From assembly GCF_004354915.1 (NCBI RefSeq), contig NZ_SMSI01000001.1, positions 1,736,001 through 1,800,000 of the forward strand: DNA of 64,000 nt. The letters are read 5' to 3'. Source of the DNA: Pseudohoeflea suaedae. Lineage in GTDB: Bacteria; Pseudomonadota; Alphaproteobacteria; Rhizobiales; Rhizobiaceae. This document shows positions 25,431-33,855 of this stretch, piece after piece. Below the pieces are notes generated by a model. It saw only the letters and a program-made list of their open reading frames with translations. It ran no database searches and was not told the DNA's origin. The stretch's first letter is position 1. Each line of letters starts with the position of its first letter. The position numbers were made by a program, and so were the translations under genes.

Positions 25431-26363
25431 ATGCCGTTGACGCTGTCGCTCAATACAAACCCGCTGGTCAACCGCTTCGCCGATCCCGACGATCTGGTCG
25501 AGGCGATCGCGCGCGACATAAAAATCCGCGATATTCAGCTCACCCACGAATTCATCAACCCGAGCTGGCAGGCGCCTGTGCTGCGCCGGCTGACCCGGCA
25601 GATGGACCGCGCGCTCGACCGCACCGGCGCGCGTGTGACGTCGGGCATGACCGGGCCCTATGGCCGGCTCAATCATTTCGGCCACCCGGATGCCGGGGTG
25701 CGCCGCTATTATGTCGACTGGTTCAAGACATTCGCCGACATCATCGCCGATCTCGGCGGTGTCTCGGTCGGCACCCAGTTTGCCATCTTCACCTACAAGG
25801 ATTTCGACGATCCGGTCCGCCGCGAGGAACTGATCAGCATTGCCATCGACTGCTGGGCGGAAGTCGCCGAGCACGCGAAAGATGCCGGGCTCTCCTATGT
25901 CTACTGGGAGCCGATGAGTGTCGGGCGCGAATTCGGCGAGACGATCAAGGCGACGATGGAACTCCAGGATCGCCTCACGGCTGCCGGCATGGCGATCCCG
26001 ATGTGGATGATGGCCGATATCGATCATGGCGACGTGACGTCTCCGAACCCCGATGACACCGATCCCTATGCCTGGGCGAGGGCGGTGCCGAAGGTCTCGC
26101 CAATCATTCACATCAAGCAGTCGATGATGGACAAGTCCGGCCACAAGCCGTTTACAGCCGAATACAATGCCAGGGGGGCGATCCAACCCGAGCCGCTTCT
26201 GAAGGCATTTGCCGAGGGCGGTGCCGAGGACAACGAGATCTGCCTCGAACTGTCCTTCAAGGAGCGCGAGCCCAACGACCGTCAGGTCATCAGCCAGATT
26301 GCCGAGAGCGTGGCCTTCTGGGCGCCGCATATCGACAGTGGGGCCGCCGACCTGAAGATTTGA
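25431..26363 (+). CDS. eryC: sugar phosphate isomerase/epimerase EryC (tetrulose-phosphate racemase)
   Basis: The 310-residue protein is a TIM-barrel xylose isomerase-like enzyme (AP_endonuc_2 class). Metal-site residues are spread through SYVYWEPMSVGREFGET, MADIDHGDV and DNEICLELSFKERE. In the Brucella scheme EryC interconverts the enantiomers of 3-tetrulose 4-phosphate produced by EryB, feeding EryH. ATG 25431 starts two bases after the eryB stop; a longer frame overlapping eryB is ignored because the family N-terminus (MPLTLSLNTNPLVNRF) begins here. Confidence 0.87.
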   Translation: MPLTLSLNTNPLVNRFADPDDLVEAIARDIKIRDIQLTHEFINPSWQAPVLRRLTRQMDRALDRTGARVTSGMTGPYGRLNHFGHPDAGVRRYYVDWFKTFADIIADLGGVSVGTQFAIFTYKDFDDPVRREELISIAIDCWAEVAEHAKDAGLSYVYWEPMSVGREFGETIKATMELQDRLTAAGMAIPMWMMADIDHGDVTSPNPDDTDPYAWARAVPKVSPIIHIKQSMMDKSGHKPFTAEYNARGAIQPEPLLKAFAEGGAEDNEICLELSFKEREPNDRQVISQIAESVAFWAPHIDSGAADLKI

Positions 26364-26462
26364 GACCGAAAGCGCGGCGAAGGGTCTCGGCAAGGTCCCT
26401 TTCACGCTGAGACGACAGGGTCCCGGTGCTCTTGTTCACATCGGGGACGGAGGGAGAAGACC

Positions 26463-27422
26463 ATGGCAAAGGGGCGCCTGTCGGGAGACGAGGAGCGGTC
26501 GCTCGCAATCCGGGCCGCATGGCTGCACTATGTCGGCGGCCTGCGTCAGGCTGAAGTGGCAAAGCGCATCGGCGTGCCATCGGTCAAGGCGCACCGCCTG
26601 ATTGCCCGCGCGGTTGCCGAGGGAGCGGTCCGTGTCACGATCGAAGGCGACATCATCGAATGTATCGAGATGGGCGAAAACATCTGCGCCCGCTACGGCC
26701 TGCAGACCTGCGAGGTCGCGCCCGATCTCGAGGAGCCCGGCCTCCCGCTCAGGACGCTGGGGCTTGCGGGTGCCTCGCTGTTGCGCCGCTGGATGGAAGG
26801 TGGCGAGGAGAGCACGATCGGGCTCGGCCACGGTCGTACCCTTGCCGAAGCCGTCCGCTCCATGCCTCGTTTCGACGCGCACGGCCTGAAATTCGTTTCC
26901 CTGCTCGGCGGACTGACGCGCAACTTCGCCGCAAATCCCCATGACGTGATGCATCTTCTGGCCGAGAAGACCGGTGCCCAGGCTTATGTGATGCCGGTGC
27001 CGTTCTTCGCCAACACAACCGAGGACCGGGAAGTTCTGCTCTCCCAGCGCGGGGTGGCCGAGGTGTTCGAACTGGCTGAAAAAGCGCCGCTCAAATTCGT
27101 CGGACTCGGCACCGTGGAAGCCGAAACCCAGCTCGTTCATTCCGGCATGATCGAGGCGTCGGAGATCGAGGAGATCGCGCGCGCCGGCGGCGTGGGCGAA
27201 ATGTTGGGACACTTCTTCGACCGTGACGGCAATGTGCTGGAGACCGAGCTGACCTCGCGCACGCTCGCCGTGACCATGGAAAGGGCCAGCGAGCAGCGCA
27301 TCATCGCGCTTGCCGGCGGCCCGGGAAAGGTGGAGACGATCCGCGCGATCCTGAAAAGTGGCAAGCTCTACGGCCTGATCACCGATGAGCGGACCGCCAG
27401 GGCGCTGCTTGAGGCGGATTAG
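26463..27422 (+). CDS. eryD: SorC-family transcriptional regulator EryD, erythritol-operon repressor
   Basis: The 319-residue regulator has an N-terminal helix-turn-helix (LRQAEVAKRIGVPSVKAHRL, about 27-46) and a C-terminal sugar-phosphate-binding domain of the SorC/DeoR-like class (TIGLGHGRTLAEAVRSMP and IALAGGPGKVETIRAIL). In Brucella and rhizobia EryD represses the ery operon and is released by the pathway substrate. GGAGGGAG lies ten bases before ATG 26463. It follows eryC after 99 bases, so it may be co-transcribed. Its stop overlaps the convergent fbp stop by four bases. Confidence 0.88.
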   Translation: MAKGRLSGDEERSLAIRAAWLHYVGGLRQAEVAKRIGVPSVKAHRLIARAVAEGAVRVTIEGDIIECIEMGENICARYGLQTCEVAPDLEEPGLPLRTLGLAGASLLRRWMEGGEESTIGLGHGRTLAEAVRSMPRFDAHGLKFVSLLGGLTRNFAANPHDVMHLLAEKTGAQAYVMPVPFFANTTEDREVLLSQRGVAEVFELAEKAPLKFVGLGTVEAETQLVHSGMIEASEIEEIARAGGVGEMLGHFFDRDGNVLETELTSRTLAVTMERASEQRIIALAGGPGKVETIRAILKSGKLYGLITDERTARALLEAD

Positions 27423-28453
27423 GCGTCGGGAACGGCGGTGCCTGCGAAATAGCCGTGCAGGATTTCAGCCTCGCGCTTGCTGCCGAAGATCAGTGGAACA
27501 CGGTCATGCAGGCGCGACGGCGCCAGATCGAGAACCGGGGCCGCGCCATCGGTTGCGATGCCGCCCGCCTGTTCCATGAGGAAGGCGATCGGGAAGGCCT
27601 CATAGGCGAGCCTGAGATAGCCCTTCTCGTAGCCCGGCCTCGTATCGCCCGGATAGAGAAACAGTCCCCCGCGATTGAGAATCCGGTTGAGGTCGCCCAC
27701 CGCCGCCGCCGGCCAGCGGAAGTTGAAGTCGCGTTCCAGCGGTCCGTCCTTGCCGGCCATCAGGTCGTCCACATAGTTCTGCAGACCTTGCGACCAGCGC
27801 CGGTAATAGGATGCATTGAGCGCGATCGTGTTGTGGCTCTGCGGCACCGTGGCGTTCTCCCGGTGAACGTGGAATGCCCCCGTCGTCGCGTCCAGCGTGG
27901 CGATGTGCACGCCTTGGCCGACCGAGAAGCCCAGATCGATCGAGTGGCCGAAAGACACGTAGGCTGCGGCGATCACGTCGCGCCCCGAACGCAGAAAGCT
28001 CTCGCCCGCGGGGAAAATCGCGAAGAATGCGCCGAGCTGCGCGCCGATGCCGATATTGCCCGAACCGTCGATCGGGTCCATGGCGATGTCGAATGCGCCG
28101 CCCGCATCCACATCGGTGACGTCCTCCACTTCCTCCGACAACACACTGGCCACCGAGACACCGTGAAAGGCGTCGATGAAATGGTCGTGGGCGGCCATGT
28201 CGAGCGCCTTCTGGGCATCGCCGGAATCGTTGGTTCCGACGATTGCCGTCGGATCGCCCGGCAGCTTGCCCTGGGCCAGCCTGGCCGCAAGAGGAATGCT
28301 GGCCTCCGCGATGCGCATGATGAGGTTGCTCATTGCCTGCCGGCCGGGGTCGGCCGCGGCCCACCGGGTGAGGATGTCACAAAGCGATGGAGCGGAAATC
28401 GCGCTGTCGGACTTCAGGACGACGGGTTTTGATGCGGCAGATGACGGGGGCAT
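27419..28453 (-). CDS. fbp: class I fructose-1,6-bisphosphatase
   Basis: The 344-residue phosphatase hydrolyses fructose 1,6-bisphosphate to fructose 6-phosphate. The metal site is FDIAMDPIDGSGNIGIGAQL and the substrate site includes RPGYEKGYLRLAYEAFPIAF near the C-terminus. ATG 28453 has GAGGAA six to seven bases upstream, better than the in-frame ATG 28480, which has no ribosome site. Position inside the ery island fits: growth on erythritol feeds erythrose 4-phosphate and needs hexose phosphate regeneration. It may be a second, locus-dedicated Fbp or the only one; the window cannot decide. Confidence 0.92.
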   Translation of the reverse strand: MPPSSAASKPVVLKSDSAISAPSLCDILTRWAAADPGRQAMSNLIMRIAEASIPLAARLAQGKLPGDPTAIVGTNDSGDAQKALDMAAHDHFIDAFHGVSVASVLSEEVEDVTDVDAGGAFDIAMDPIDGSGNIGIGAQLGAFFAIFPAGESFLRSGRDVIAAAYVSFGHSIDLGFSVGQGVHIATLDATTGAFHVHRENATVPQSHNTIALNASYYRRWSQGLQNYVDDLMAGKDGPLERDFNFRWPAAAVGDLNRILNRGGLFLYPGDTRPGYEKGYLRLAYEAFPIAFLMEQAGGIATDGAAPVLDLAPSRLHDRVPLIFGSKREAEILHGYFAGTAVPDA

Positions 28454-28520
28454 GGACGGTTCCTCTTTGCGCTTCGACATCTAGAGCGAAGCGCGAGGGA
28501 TGACAATCCTGTTGTAACAG

Positions 28521-28553
28521 TGTGAAATCACAAAATCACATTATTGACGTGAT
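28521..28553. promoter_or_regulatory. candidate DeoR-type operators upstream of eryR
   Basis: Two inverted repeats lie side by side between fbp and eryR: TGTGA-AA-TCACA (28521-28532) and ATCAC-N9-GTGAT (28535-28553). A TTGACG at 28545 within the second could be a -35 element. They share the GTGA/TCAC half-site, as expected for a dimer or tetramer such as the adjacent DeoR-family regulator. Confidence 0.5.
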
Positions 28554-28592
28554 GTTCGTGTTATGGGATGGAGCCTCAACGGAGGATCGGTC

Positions 28593-29372
28593 TTGAAGCG
28601 CGAAAGCCGACAACAGGCGATCATGGATCTGCTGGTGGCCGAGGGGAATGTCGATCTCGACAGCCTCGCCGAGCGTTTCTCCGTCTCCCGCATGACCATT
28701 CACCGTGATTTCGACGAACTGGAGAATGCCGGCCTGCTGCGAAAGATGCGCGGCGGCGCGACGATCGAGTCGGGCATTCGCTTCGAAAGCGATTTCCGCT
28801 TCCGCGAAAGGCAGGGCGGCGCGGCGAAGCTGGCGATGGCGAGGGAAGCGCTCGAACTCGTCGAGCCCGGCATGACGGTGATGATCAACGATGGCTCGAT
28901 GGCGGCTCTCCTGGGCGAGCGGCTGAAAGCCAAGCGTCCATTGACCGTGATCACCAACAATGCGGCGGTGATCGATGCGCTCAAAAGCGAGGCGGGGATC
29001 ACGCTGATCGCACTCGGCGGCATCTATTCGCCCAAATTCAATGCCTTTCTCGGAAAGGTGACCGAAGAATCGCTTTCCGGGCTTCGCGCCGACATCGCCT
29101 TCATCTCGACACCGGCCGTTGCCGGTCTCGAGGTCTTCCACATGGACGAACAGGTGCTGCGCACCAAGCGCCAGATGATGGACAGGGCGCGCGCGCGCTG
29201 CCTCGTCGTCAATCATTCGCGTTTCGGTCATGCCGCGCTCTACCGGCTCGGCGCACTGGCCGAATTCGACCACATCATCACCGACGACCGCCCCGACGCC
29301 GAAACGATGAGACTGTTTCGCGAAAACGGGCTTCCCCTCACACTTGCCGGAAAAGACGAGGCCGCAGAATGA
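28593..29372 (+). CDS. eryR: DeoR-family transcriptional regulator (EryR-like)
   Basis: A 259-residue DeoR/GlpR-type regulator. The N-terminal winged helix reads RQQAIMDLLVAEGNVDLDSL, then AERFSVSRMTIHRDFDELEN, and LLRKMRGGA closes the wing. The C-terminal half is the DeoR sensor domain (MIND-GSMAALLGERL and LSGLRADIAFISTPAV). TTG 28593 is chosen because GGAGGA sits seven bases before it and the family begins there; an in-frame ATG at 28563 lacks a site. Its stop overlaps the eryH start (ATGA), so it probably autoregulates an eryR-eryH-eryI operon through the nearby GTGA/TCAC repeats. Confidence 0.87.
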   Translation: MKRESRQQAIMDLLVAEGNVDLDSLAERFSVSRMTIHRDFDELENAGLLRKMRGGATIESGIRFESDFRFRERQGGAAKLAMAREALELVEPGMTVMINDGSMAALLGERLKAKRPLTVITNNAAVIDALKSEAGITLIALGGIYSPKFNAFLGKVTEESLSGLRADIAFISTPAVAGLEVFHMDEQVLRTKRQMMDRARARCLVVNHSRFGHAALYRLGALAEFDHIITDDRPDAETMRLFRENGLPLTLAGKDEAAE

Positions 29373-30130
29373 CAACACCCGATTTCTGGATTGGAACCAG
29401 CTGGAAGATGAACAAGACGCTGGCGCAGGCCCGCGAGTTCGCCGGAGCCCTGGCCAAGTCCGACCGCGACCAGCGTATCCAGCGTTTCGTGATCCCGCCC
29501 TTTACCGCCGTGCGCGAAGTGAAGGAACTGCTCGCCGAAACCTCCGTGAAGGTCGGCGCGCAGAACATGCACTGGGCAGACGAGGGCGCCTGGACGGGGG
29601 AAGTCTCCCCGGTAATGCTGAAGGACTGCAATCTCGACATCGTCGAACTCGGCCATTCCGAACGGCGCGAGCATTTCGGCGAGACCGACGAGACGGTGGG
29701 GCTGAAGACGGAAGCCGCGGTACGTCACGGCCTGATCCCGCTCGTCTGCATTGGCGAGACGCTGGCCGAACGCGAGGCGGGCCGTGCGCGTGAAGTGCTC
29801 GAAGCGCAGGTGCGCGGCGCCCTCGGCAAGCTTTCCGGCGACCAGCTTCAGGCGGAAATCCTTCTCGCCTACGAGCCGGTCTGGGCCATCGGCGAGAAGG
29901 GCATTCCCGCCACGTCCGATTATGCCGACGCCCGTCAGGCCGAAATCATCGAAGTCGCAGCCGCTGTGCTCGGCCGCAAGGTGCCGTGCCTCTACGGCGG
30001 CTCCGTCAATCCCGGCAATTGTCAGGAACTCATCCAGTGCCCGCATATCGACGGGCTTTTCATCGGGCGCTCCGCATGGAACGTCGAGGGCTATCTCGGC
30101 ATCCTCAAGAGCTGCGCCGACATCATCTGA
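29369..30130 (+). CDS. eryH: triosephosphate isomerase-like L-erythrulose-1-phosphate isomerase (EryH/TpiA2)
   Basis: The 253-residue TIM-barrel enzyme keeps all triosephosphate isomerase catalytic residues: Lys13 (SWKMNK), His96 (VELGHSERRE) and Glu169 in AYEPVWAIGEKG, plus the phosphate-binding YGGSVNPGN loop. In this genomic setting it corresponds to EryH (TpiA2), which converts erythrulose 1-phosphate to D-erythrulose 4-phosphate. The WxMNK and GHSERR context does not separate the two activities, so the call rests on neighbours eryR and eryI. A housekeeping tpiA is expected elsewhere in the genome. Confidence 0.87.
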   Translation: MTTPDFWIGTSWKMNKTLAQAREFAGALAKSDRDQRIQRFVIPPFTAVREVKELLAETSVKVGAQNMHWADEGAWTGEVSPVMLKDCNLDIVELGHSERREHFGETDETVGLKTEAAVRHGLIPLVCIGETLAEREAGRAREVLEAQVRGALGKLSGDQLQAEILLAYEPVWAIGEKGIPATSDYADARQAEIIEVAAAVLGRKVPCLYGGSVNPGNCQELIQCPHIDGLFIGRSAWNVEGYLGILKSCADII

Positions 30131-30145
30131 AGGAAGGATATCATC

Positions 30146-30604
30146 ATGAAAATCGCAGTAGCAGGCGACAGCGCAGGCGAAGACCTCGCCAAGATCCTCG
30201 CCGAGCACCTCAAGGCCAAATACGAGGTGTCCGAAGTCTCCCGCACCCAGGACGGTCCCGACAAGTTCTACGCAAACCTGTCCGACCGCGTGGCTTCCGC
30301 GGTGATCGCCGGTGAATATGACCGCGCGATCCTCATCTGCGGCACCGGTATCGGCGTCCAGATGGCCGCCAACAAGGTGCCGGGCATCCGCGCCGCGCAG
30401 TGCCACGACACCTATTCCGCGGGCAAGGCCGCAACCTCGAACAATGCCCACATCATCACCATGGGCGCGCGCGTGATCGGCGCCGAACTTGCCAAGGATA
30501 TCGCCGAGGCGTTTCTCTCGGCTTCCTTCGATCCCGAGGGCCGCTCGGCAGGCAACGTCAACGCCATCGACGAGGTCGGCGCGAAGTACCAGAAGGACGC
30601 CTGA
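30146..30604 (+). CDS. eryI: RpiB-family D-erythrulose-4-phosphate isomerase (EryI)
   Basis: The 152-residue RpiB/LacAB isomerase has the catalytic Cys65 in [16 protein letters not shown], and the conserved [14 protein letters not shown] stretch. EryI isomerises D-erythrulose 4-phosphate to D-erythrose 4-phosphate, which enters the pentose phosphate cycle. It lies 15 bases after eryH with a good GAAGGA ribosome site. A ribose-5-phosphate isomerase B side activity is possible. Confidence 0.9.
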   Translation: MKIAVAGDSAGEDLAKILAEHLKAKYEVSEVSRTQDGPDKFYANLSDRVASAVIAGEYDRAILICGTGIGVQMAANKVPGIRAAQCHDTYSAGKAATSNNAHIITMGARVIGAELAKDIAEAFLSASFDPEGRSAGNVNAIDEVGAKYQKDA

Positions 30605-30632
30605 CGCGTATTCGGGGAGGAGGGACCGGTCC

Positions 30633-32165
30633 ATGGACTGCATTCTGGCGATCGACAGCGGGCTGACTGTCACCAAGGCGGTGCTCTTCGATCTCGCGGG
30701 CAGGCAGCTGGGCGTCGTGCGCAGGAATGTCCGCCAGTTGATGCCGCACCCGCGCCATGTCGAACGCGACATGGACGATCTCTGGAGCCAGACGGCTTCG
30801 GCCATCCGCGAGGTGATCGCCGGTTCAGGCATCGATGCCGGCGACATCCTCGCGGTGGCGACGACGGCCCATGGCGACGGGATCTATCTTCTCGACGAGC
30901 ACGCGCGTCCGCTTGGCGCGGGCGTCCTGTCGCTCGACAGCCGTGCCGCCGGTATCGTCGCCGGCTGGCAGAAAGACGGTACCGCCGAAAAGAGCCTCGA
31001 ACTGACGGGGCAGGCGCCCCATGCGGCGGCTCCTTCGTCGCTGCTTGCCTGGTTCAAGGCCAACGAACCGGACCGGTTCAGCCGCATCGGCCACATGATG
31101 GCCTGCAAGGACTGGCTGCGCTACTGCCTCTGCGGCGTCATCGGTACCGATCGCACGGAGGCGAGCACGTCCTTCACCGACGTCCGTACGCAGGACTATT
31201 CGGAGGATGCGCTGGCCCTCTTCGGCCTGTCGTCGCTCGCCGGGGCGCTGCCGCCGTCGAGCCATCCGGCCGCAATCGTCGGCGAGGTGAACGCCGAAGC
31301 CGCCAGGGCGTCTGGCCTCAGGCAGGGCACGCCGGTGGCCGCCGGCGTTCACGACGTGACAGCCTCGGTGCTCGGCATCGCTGCGCATGTGCCCGGCGTG
31401 GTCGGCATCGTCGCCGGCACCTATTCGATCAACGAATGCGTCTCGGCCCAGCCGCGCGTCGGCCCGGACTGGCTTTGCCGCAATGCGATCGAGCCGGGCC
31501 TATGGAACAACATGGCGATCTCGCCGGCCTCGACCACGAATTACGAATGGTTTCTCGACACGTTCTGCGTCGCCGAGCGCGAGAAGGCGGAGGCGGAAGG
31601 GCGCAGCATCCATGCGGTGCTGGCGCCCGAACTCGAGGAAGCCCTGCGTCGCGCGAGCTCGGTGGTCTACCATCCCTACCTCTTCGGCTCGCCGATGGGG
31701 CCTGCGCCGAGCGCGAGCTTCATGGGCCTGCGCGGCTGGCACGGGCGCGGTGACGTGCTCGCCTCGCTGCTGGAAGGCATCGCCTTCAATCACCGCGACC
31801 ATGTGGATGTCCTGAGACGGAATTTCGGCGCCGATGTCGCGCGGTTGACGGGCGGAGCGTCACGCAATCCGGTGGTCGCCAAACTCTTTGCCGACATTCT
31901 CGACATGCCGGTGACGGTCACCGGGACCGATGAGGCGGCCGCCTGGGGCGCTGCACTCTGTGCCGGGGCGGCGGTCGGAGCCTTCGAGCGGTTCGATGCC
32001 GATCCGCGCGATCTCGAGGCGGTTTCCACCACCTATCGGCCCGATCCGGCCCGCGCGGCGCATTATCACCAACGCTATGCCGTCTACCGTGAGATCGCGA
32101 GCGAGATGCGCGCCAGCTGGGACCGGCTCAACGAACTCGATCAGAAGGTGCGCGGCGCGCAATGA
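30633..32165 (+). CDS. second FGGY-family polyol/sugar kinase of the locus
   Basis: A 510-residue FGGY kinase distinct from eryA. It opens with the phosphate-1 motif CILAIDSGLTVTKAVLFDLA and has VARLTGGASRNPVVAKLFAD near residues 400-420. It resembles LyxK/AraB-like carbohydrate kinases more than glycerol kinase. GGGGAGGAGGG lies shortly before ATG 30633; frames reaching further upstream overlap eryI. It follows eryI by 28 bases and its stop overlaps the next dehydrogenase gene by four, mirroring the eryA-eryB pair. Substrate unknown: another tetritol (threitol), a pentitol or L-xylulose-like ketose are options. Confidence 0.83.
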   Translation: MDCILAIDSGLTVTKAVLFDLAGRQLGVVRRNVRQLMPHPRHVERDMDDLWSQTASAIREVIAGSGIDAGDILAVATTAHGDGIYLLDEHARPLGAGVLSLDSRAAGIVAGWQKDGTAEKSLELTGQAPHAAAPSSLLAWFKANEPDRFSRIGHMMACKDWLRYCLCGVIGTDRTEASTSFTDVRTQDYSEDALALFGLSSLAGALPPSSHPAAIVGEVNAEAARASGLRQGTPVAAGVHDVTASVLGIAAHVPGVVGIVAGTYSINECVSAQPRVGPDWLCRNAIEPGLWNNMAISPASTTNYEWFLDTFCVAEREKAEAEGRSIHAVLAPELEEALRRASSVVYHPYLFGSPMGPAPSASFMGLRGWHGRGDVLASLLEGIAFNHRDHVDVLRRNFGADVARLTGGASRNPVVAKLFADILDMPVTVTGTDEAAAWGAALCAGAAVGAFERFDADPRDLEAVSTTYRPDPARAAHYHQRYAVYREIASEMRASWDRLNELDQKVRGAQ

Positions 32166-33820
32166 ATGACGGTACAGTCACGGATATAGATGTCCTGATC
32201 ATCGGGGCGGGGATCAACGGCGCGGGACTTTTCCGCGATCTCTGCGCGCAGGGGCTTGCCTGCGTCATCATCGACAAGGGCGATTTCGGCTCGGGAACCA
32301 GTGCGGCCCCGTCACGCCTGATCCATGGCGGGCTCAAATATCTCGAAACCGGCGAGTTCCGCCTGGTGGCGGAATCGACCTATGAGCGCAATCTCCTGCT
32401 CAAGAACGCCGCCCATGTGGTCAAGCCGCTGCCCACCGTGATCCCGATCTATTCGTGGACCAGGGGGATATGGCCCGCCATCCGCACCTTCTTCGGCGCC
32501 AAGAGCGCACCGCGCAGCCGCGGCGCGCTGCTGATCAAGATAGGGCTCTCGCTCTACGACCATTTCGGCGCCCGCGCGCGGTTCATGCCCAGGCACGGCA
32601 TGCTGGGAAAAAAGAAAGCGCTCGAGGCCATTCCGGCGCTCACCCCGCGTATCGTCGCGGTCGGCACCTATTACGATGCCGCCGTGACCGCGCCGGAGCG
32701 GCTGGTGATGGAACTGGTTCATGACGGCGTGAGGCTGTCGGAGCATTCGCAAGCCTGCAACTGGACATCGGTCAGCGGGCAGGCCGGCGGCGTGGTGTCT
32801 TTCGACAAACCCGACGGCACGGTGGGAAGGGTTCGCCCGAGACTGGTGGTCAACGCCGCAGGCCCTTGGATCGATGCGGTCAATGCCGCAATCGGTATCG
32901 AGACCAAATTGATCGGCGGCACCAAGGGCTCGCACATCCTTCTCGATCATCCGGAACTGGTTAGACAGCTTGATGGCCGGATGATCTATTTCGAGGCCAA
33001 TGACGGGCGCATCCTTCTGGTCTTTCCCTATCTGGGCAAGGCGCTGGTGGGCTCGACCGACATTCCCGCGCGTGAGCCGGACCAGGCCCACTGCACCGAT
33101 GACGAGACGGCCTATTTCATGTCGAGCCTGCGCGAGCTGCTGCCCGGCCTCGAGTTCGACGAGACCCAGATCGTCTACAGCTATGCCGGCATCCGTCCGC
33201 TGCCCAATTCGGAAGGCGTCGAGCCCGGCCTCATCAGCCGCGATCACTCGGCCCCCGTTCACGAGCCCGAGCAGGGCCGGCCGTTCCCCGTGATCTCGCT
33301 TGTGGGCGGGAAGTGGACCACCTTCCGCGCCTTCTCCGCCGACGTGGCCGACACGGTGCTGGCCCGTCTGGCCGCAACCCGCAAGACGACGACCGATGCA
33401 ATGGCCATAGGAGGCGCGCAGGGGCTGCCGGCGGCGGCCGACCGCAGCGGCTGGATCGCGGAAGTGGCGCGTGAAAGCGGTGCGGAAAAAGCCCGCGTCG
33501 AACGATTGCTCGACCGCTATGGGTCCACCGCCCGCGCCATTGCGGTGCACGAAGGTGGAAAGCCGGATCTTTTCGGCGACGCGCCGGGCTTCAGCCCCGC
33601 GGAGATCGACTGGATCGCGCGCAACGAGCAGGTGATCCACCTCGAGGATGTGATCCTGCGCCGCACGCCGCTGGCGATCACCGGTCAGCTCACGAGAGCG
33701 CTGCTCGGGCGAATCGGCCGGATTGTCGGGGATGCCCTGAACTGGAATGATGAGACGACCGAGGCGGAAATCGCCCGTACGCTCAGAGTACTCGAAAGCA
33801 GGCACGGCGTTCGATTCTGA
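32162..33820 (+). CDS. second GlpD-family FAD-dependent polyol-phosphate dehydrogenase
   Basis: A 552-residue enzyme of the glycerol-3-phosphate dehydrogenase family: FAD-binding LIIGAGINGAGLFRDLCAQG at residues 12-31, SRLIHGGLKYLETGEFRLVA, and a C-terminal LVGGKWTTFRAFSADVADTV followed by a GlpD C-terminal helical domain. It is longer than the eryB product because of that last domain, so it looks like a full-length GlpD. ATG overlap with the preceding kinase (ATGA) implies kinase and dehydrogenase act in sequence, as in eryA-eryB. It could oxidise glycerol 3-phosphate or another polyol phosphate. Confidence 0.85.
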   Translation: MNDGTVTDIDVLIIGAGINGAGLFRDLCAQGLACVIIDKGDFGSGTSAAPSRLIHGGLKYLETGEFRLVAESTYERNLLLKNAAHVVKPLPTVIPIYSWTRGIWPAIRTFFGAKSAPRSRGALLIKIGLSLYDHFGARARFMPRHGMLGKKKALEAIPALTPRIVAVGTYYDAAVTAPERLVMELVHDGVRLSEHSQACNWTSVSGQAGGVVSFDKPDGTVGRVRPRLVVNAAGPWIDAVNAAIGIETKLIGGTKGSHILLDHPELVRQLDGRMIYFEANDGRILLVFPYLGKALVGSTDIPAREPDQAHCTDDETAYFMSSLRELLPGLEFDETQIVYSYAGIRPLPNSEGVEPGLISRDHSAPVHEPEQGRPFPVISLVGGKWTTFRAFSADVADTVLARLAATRKTTTDAMAIGGAQGLPAAADRSGWIAEVARESGAEKARVERLLDRYGSTARAIAVHEGGKPDLFGDAPGFSPAEIDWIARNEQVIHLEDVILRRTPLAITGQLTRALLGRIGRIVGDALNWNDETTEAEIARTLRVLESRHGVRF

Positions 33821-33855
33821 GCGTGGAAACGAGAAAACAGATCTGGGAGGATCGC

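Noticed and set aside
30633-33820. Reading this pair as glycerol kinase and GlpD
   Set aside because: The kinase lacks a glycerol-kinase-like core and resembles LyxK/AraB-type members, so a glpK name is not supported, though glycerol 3-phosphate for the dehydrogenase cannot be ruled out.
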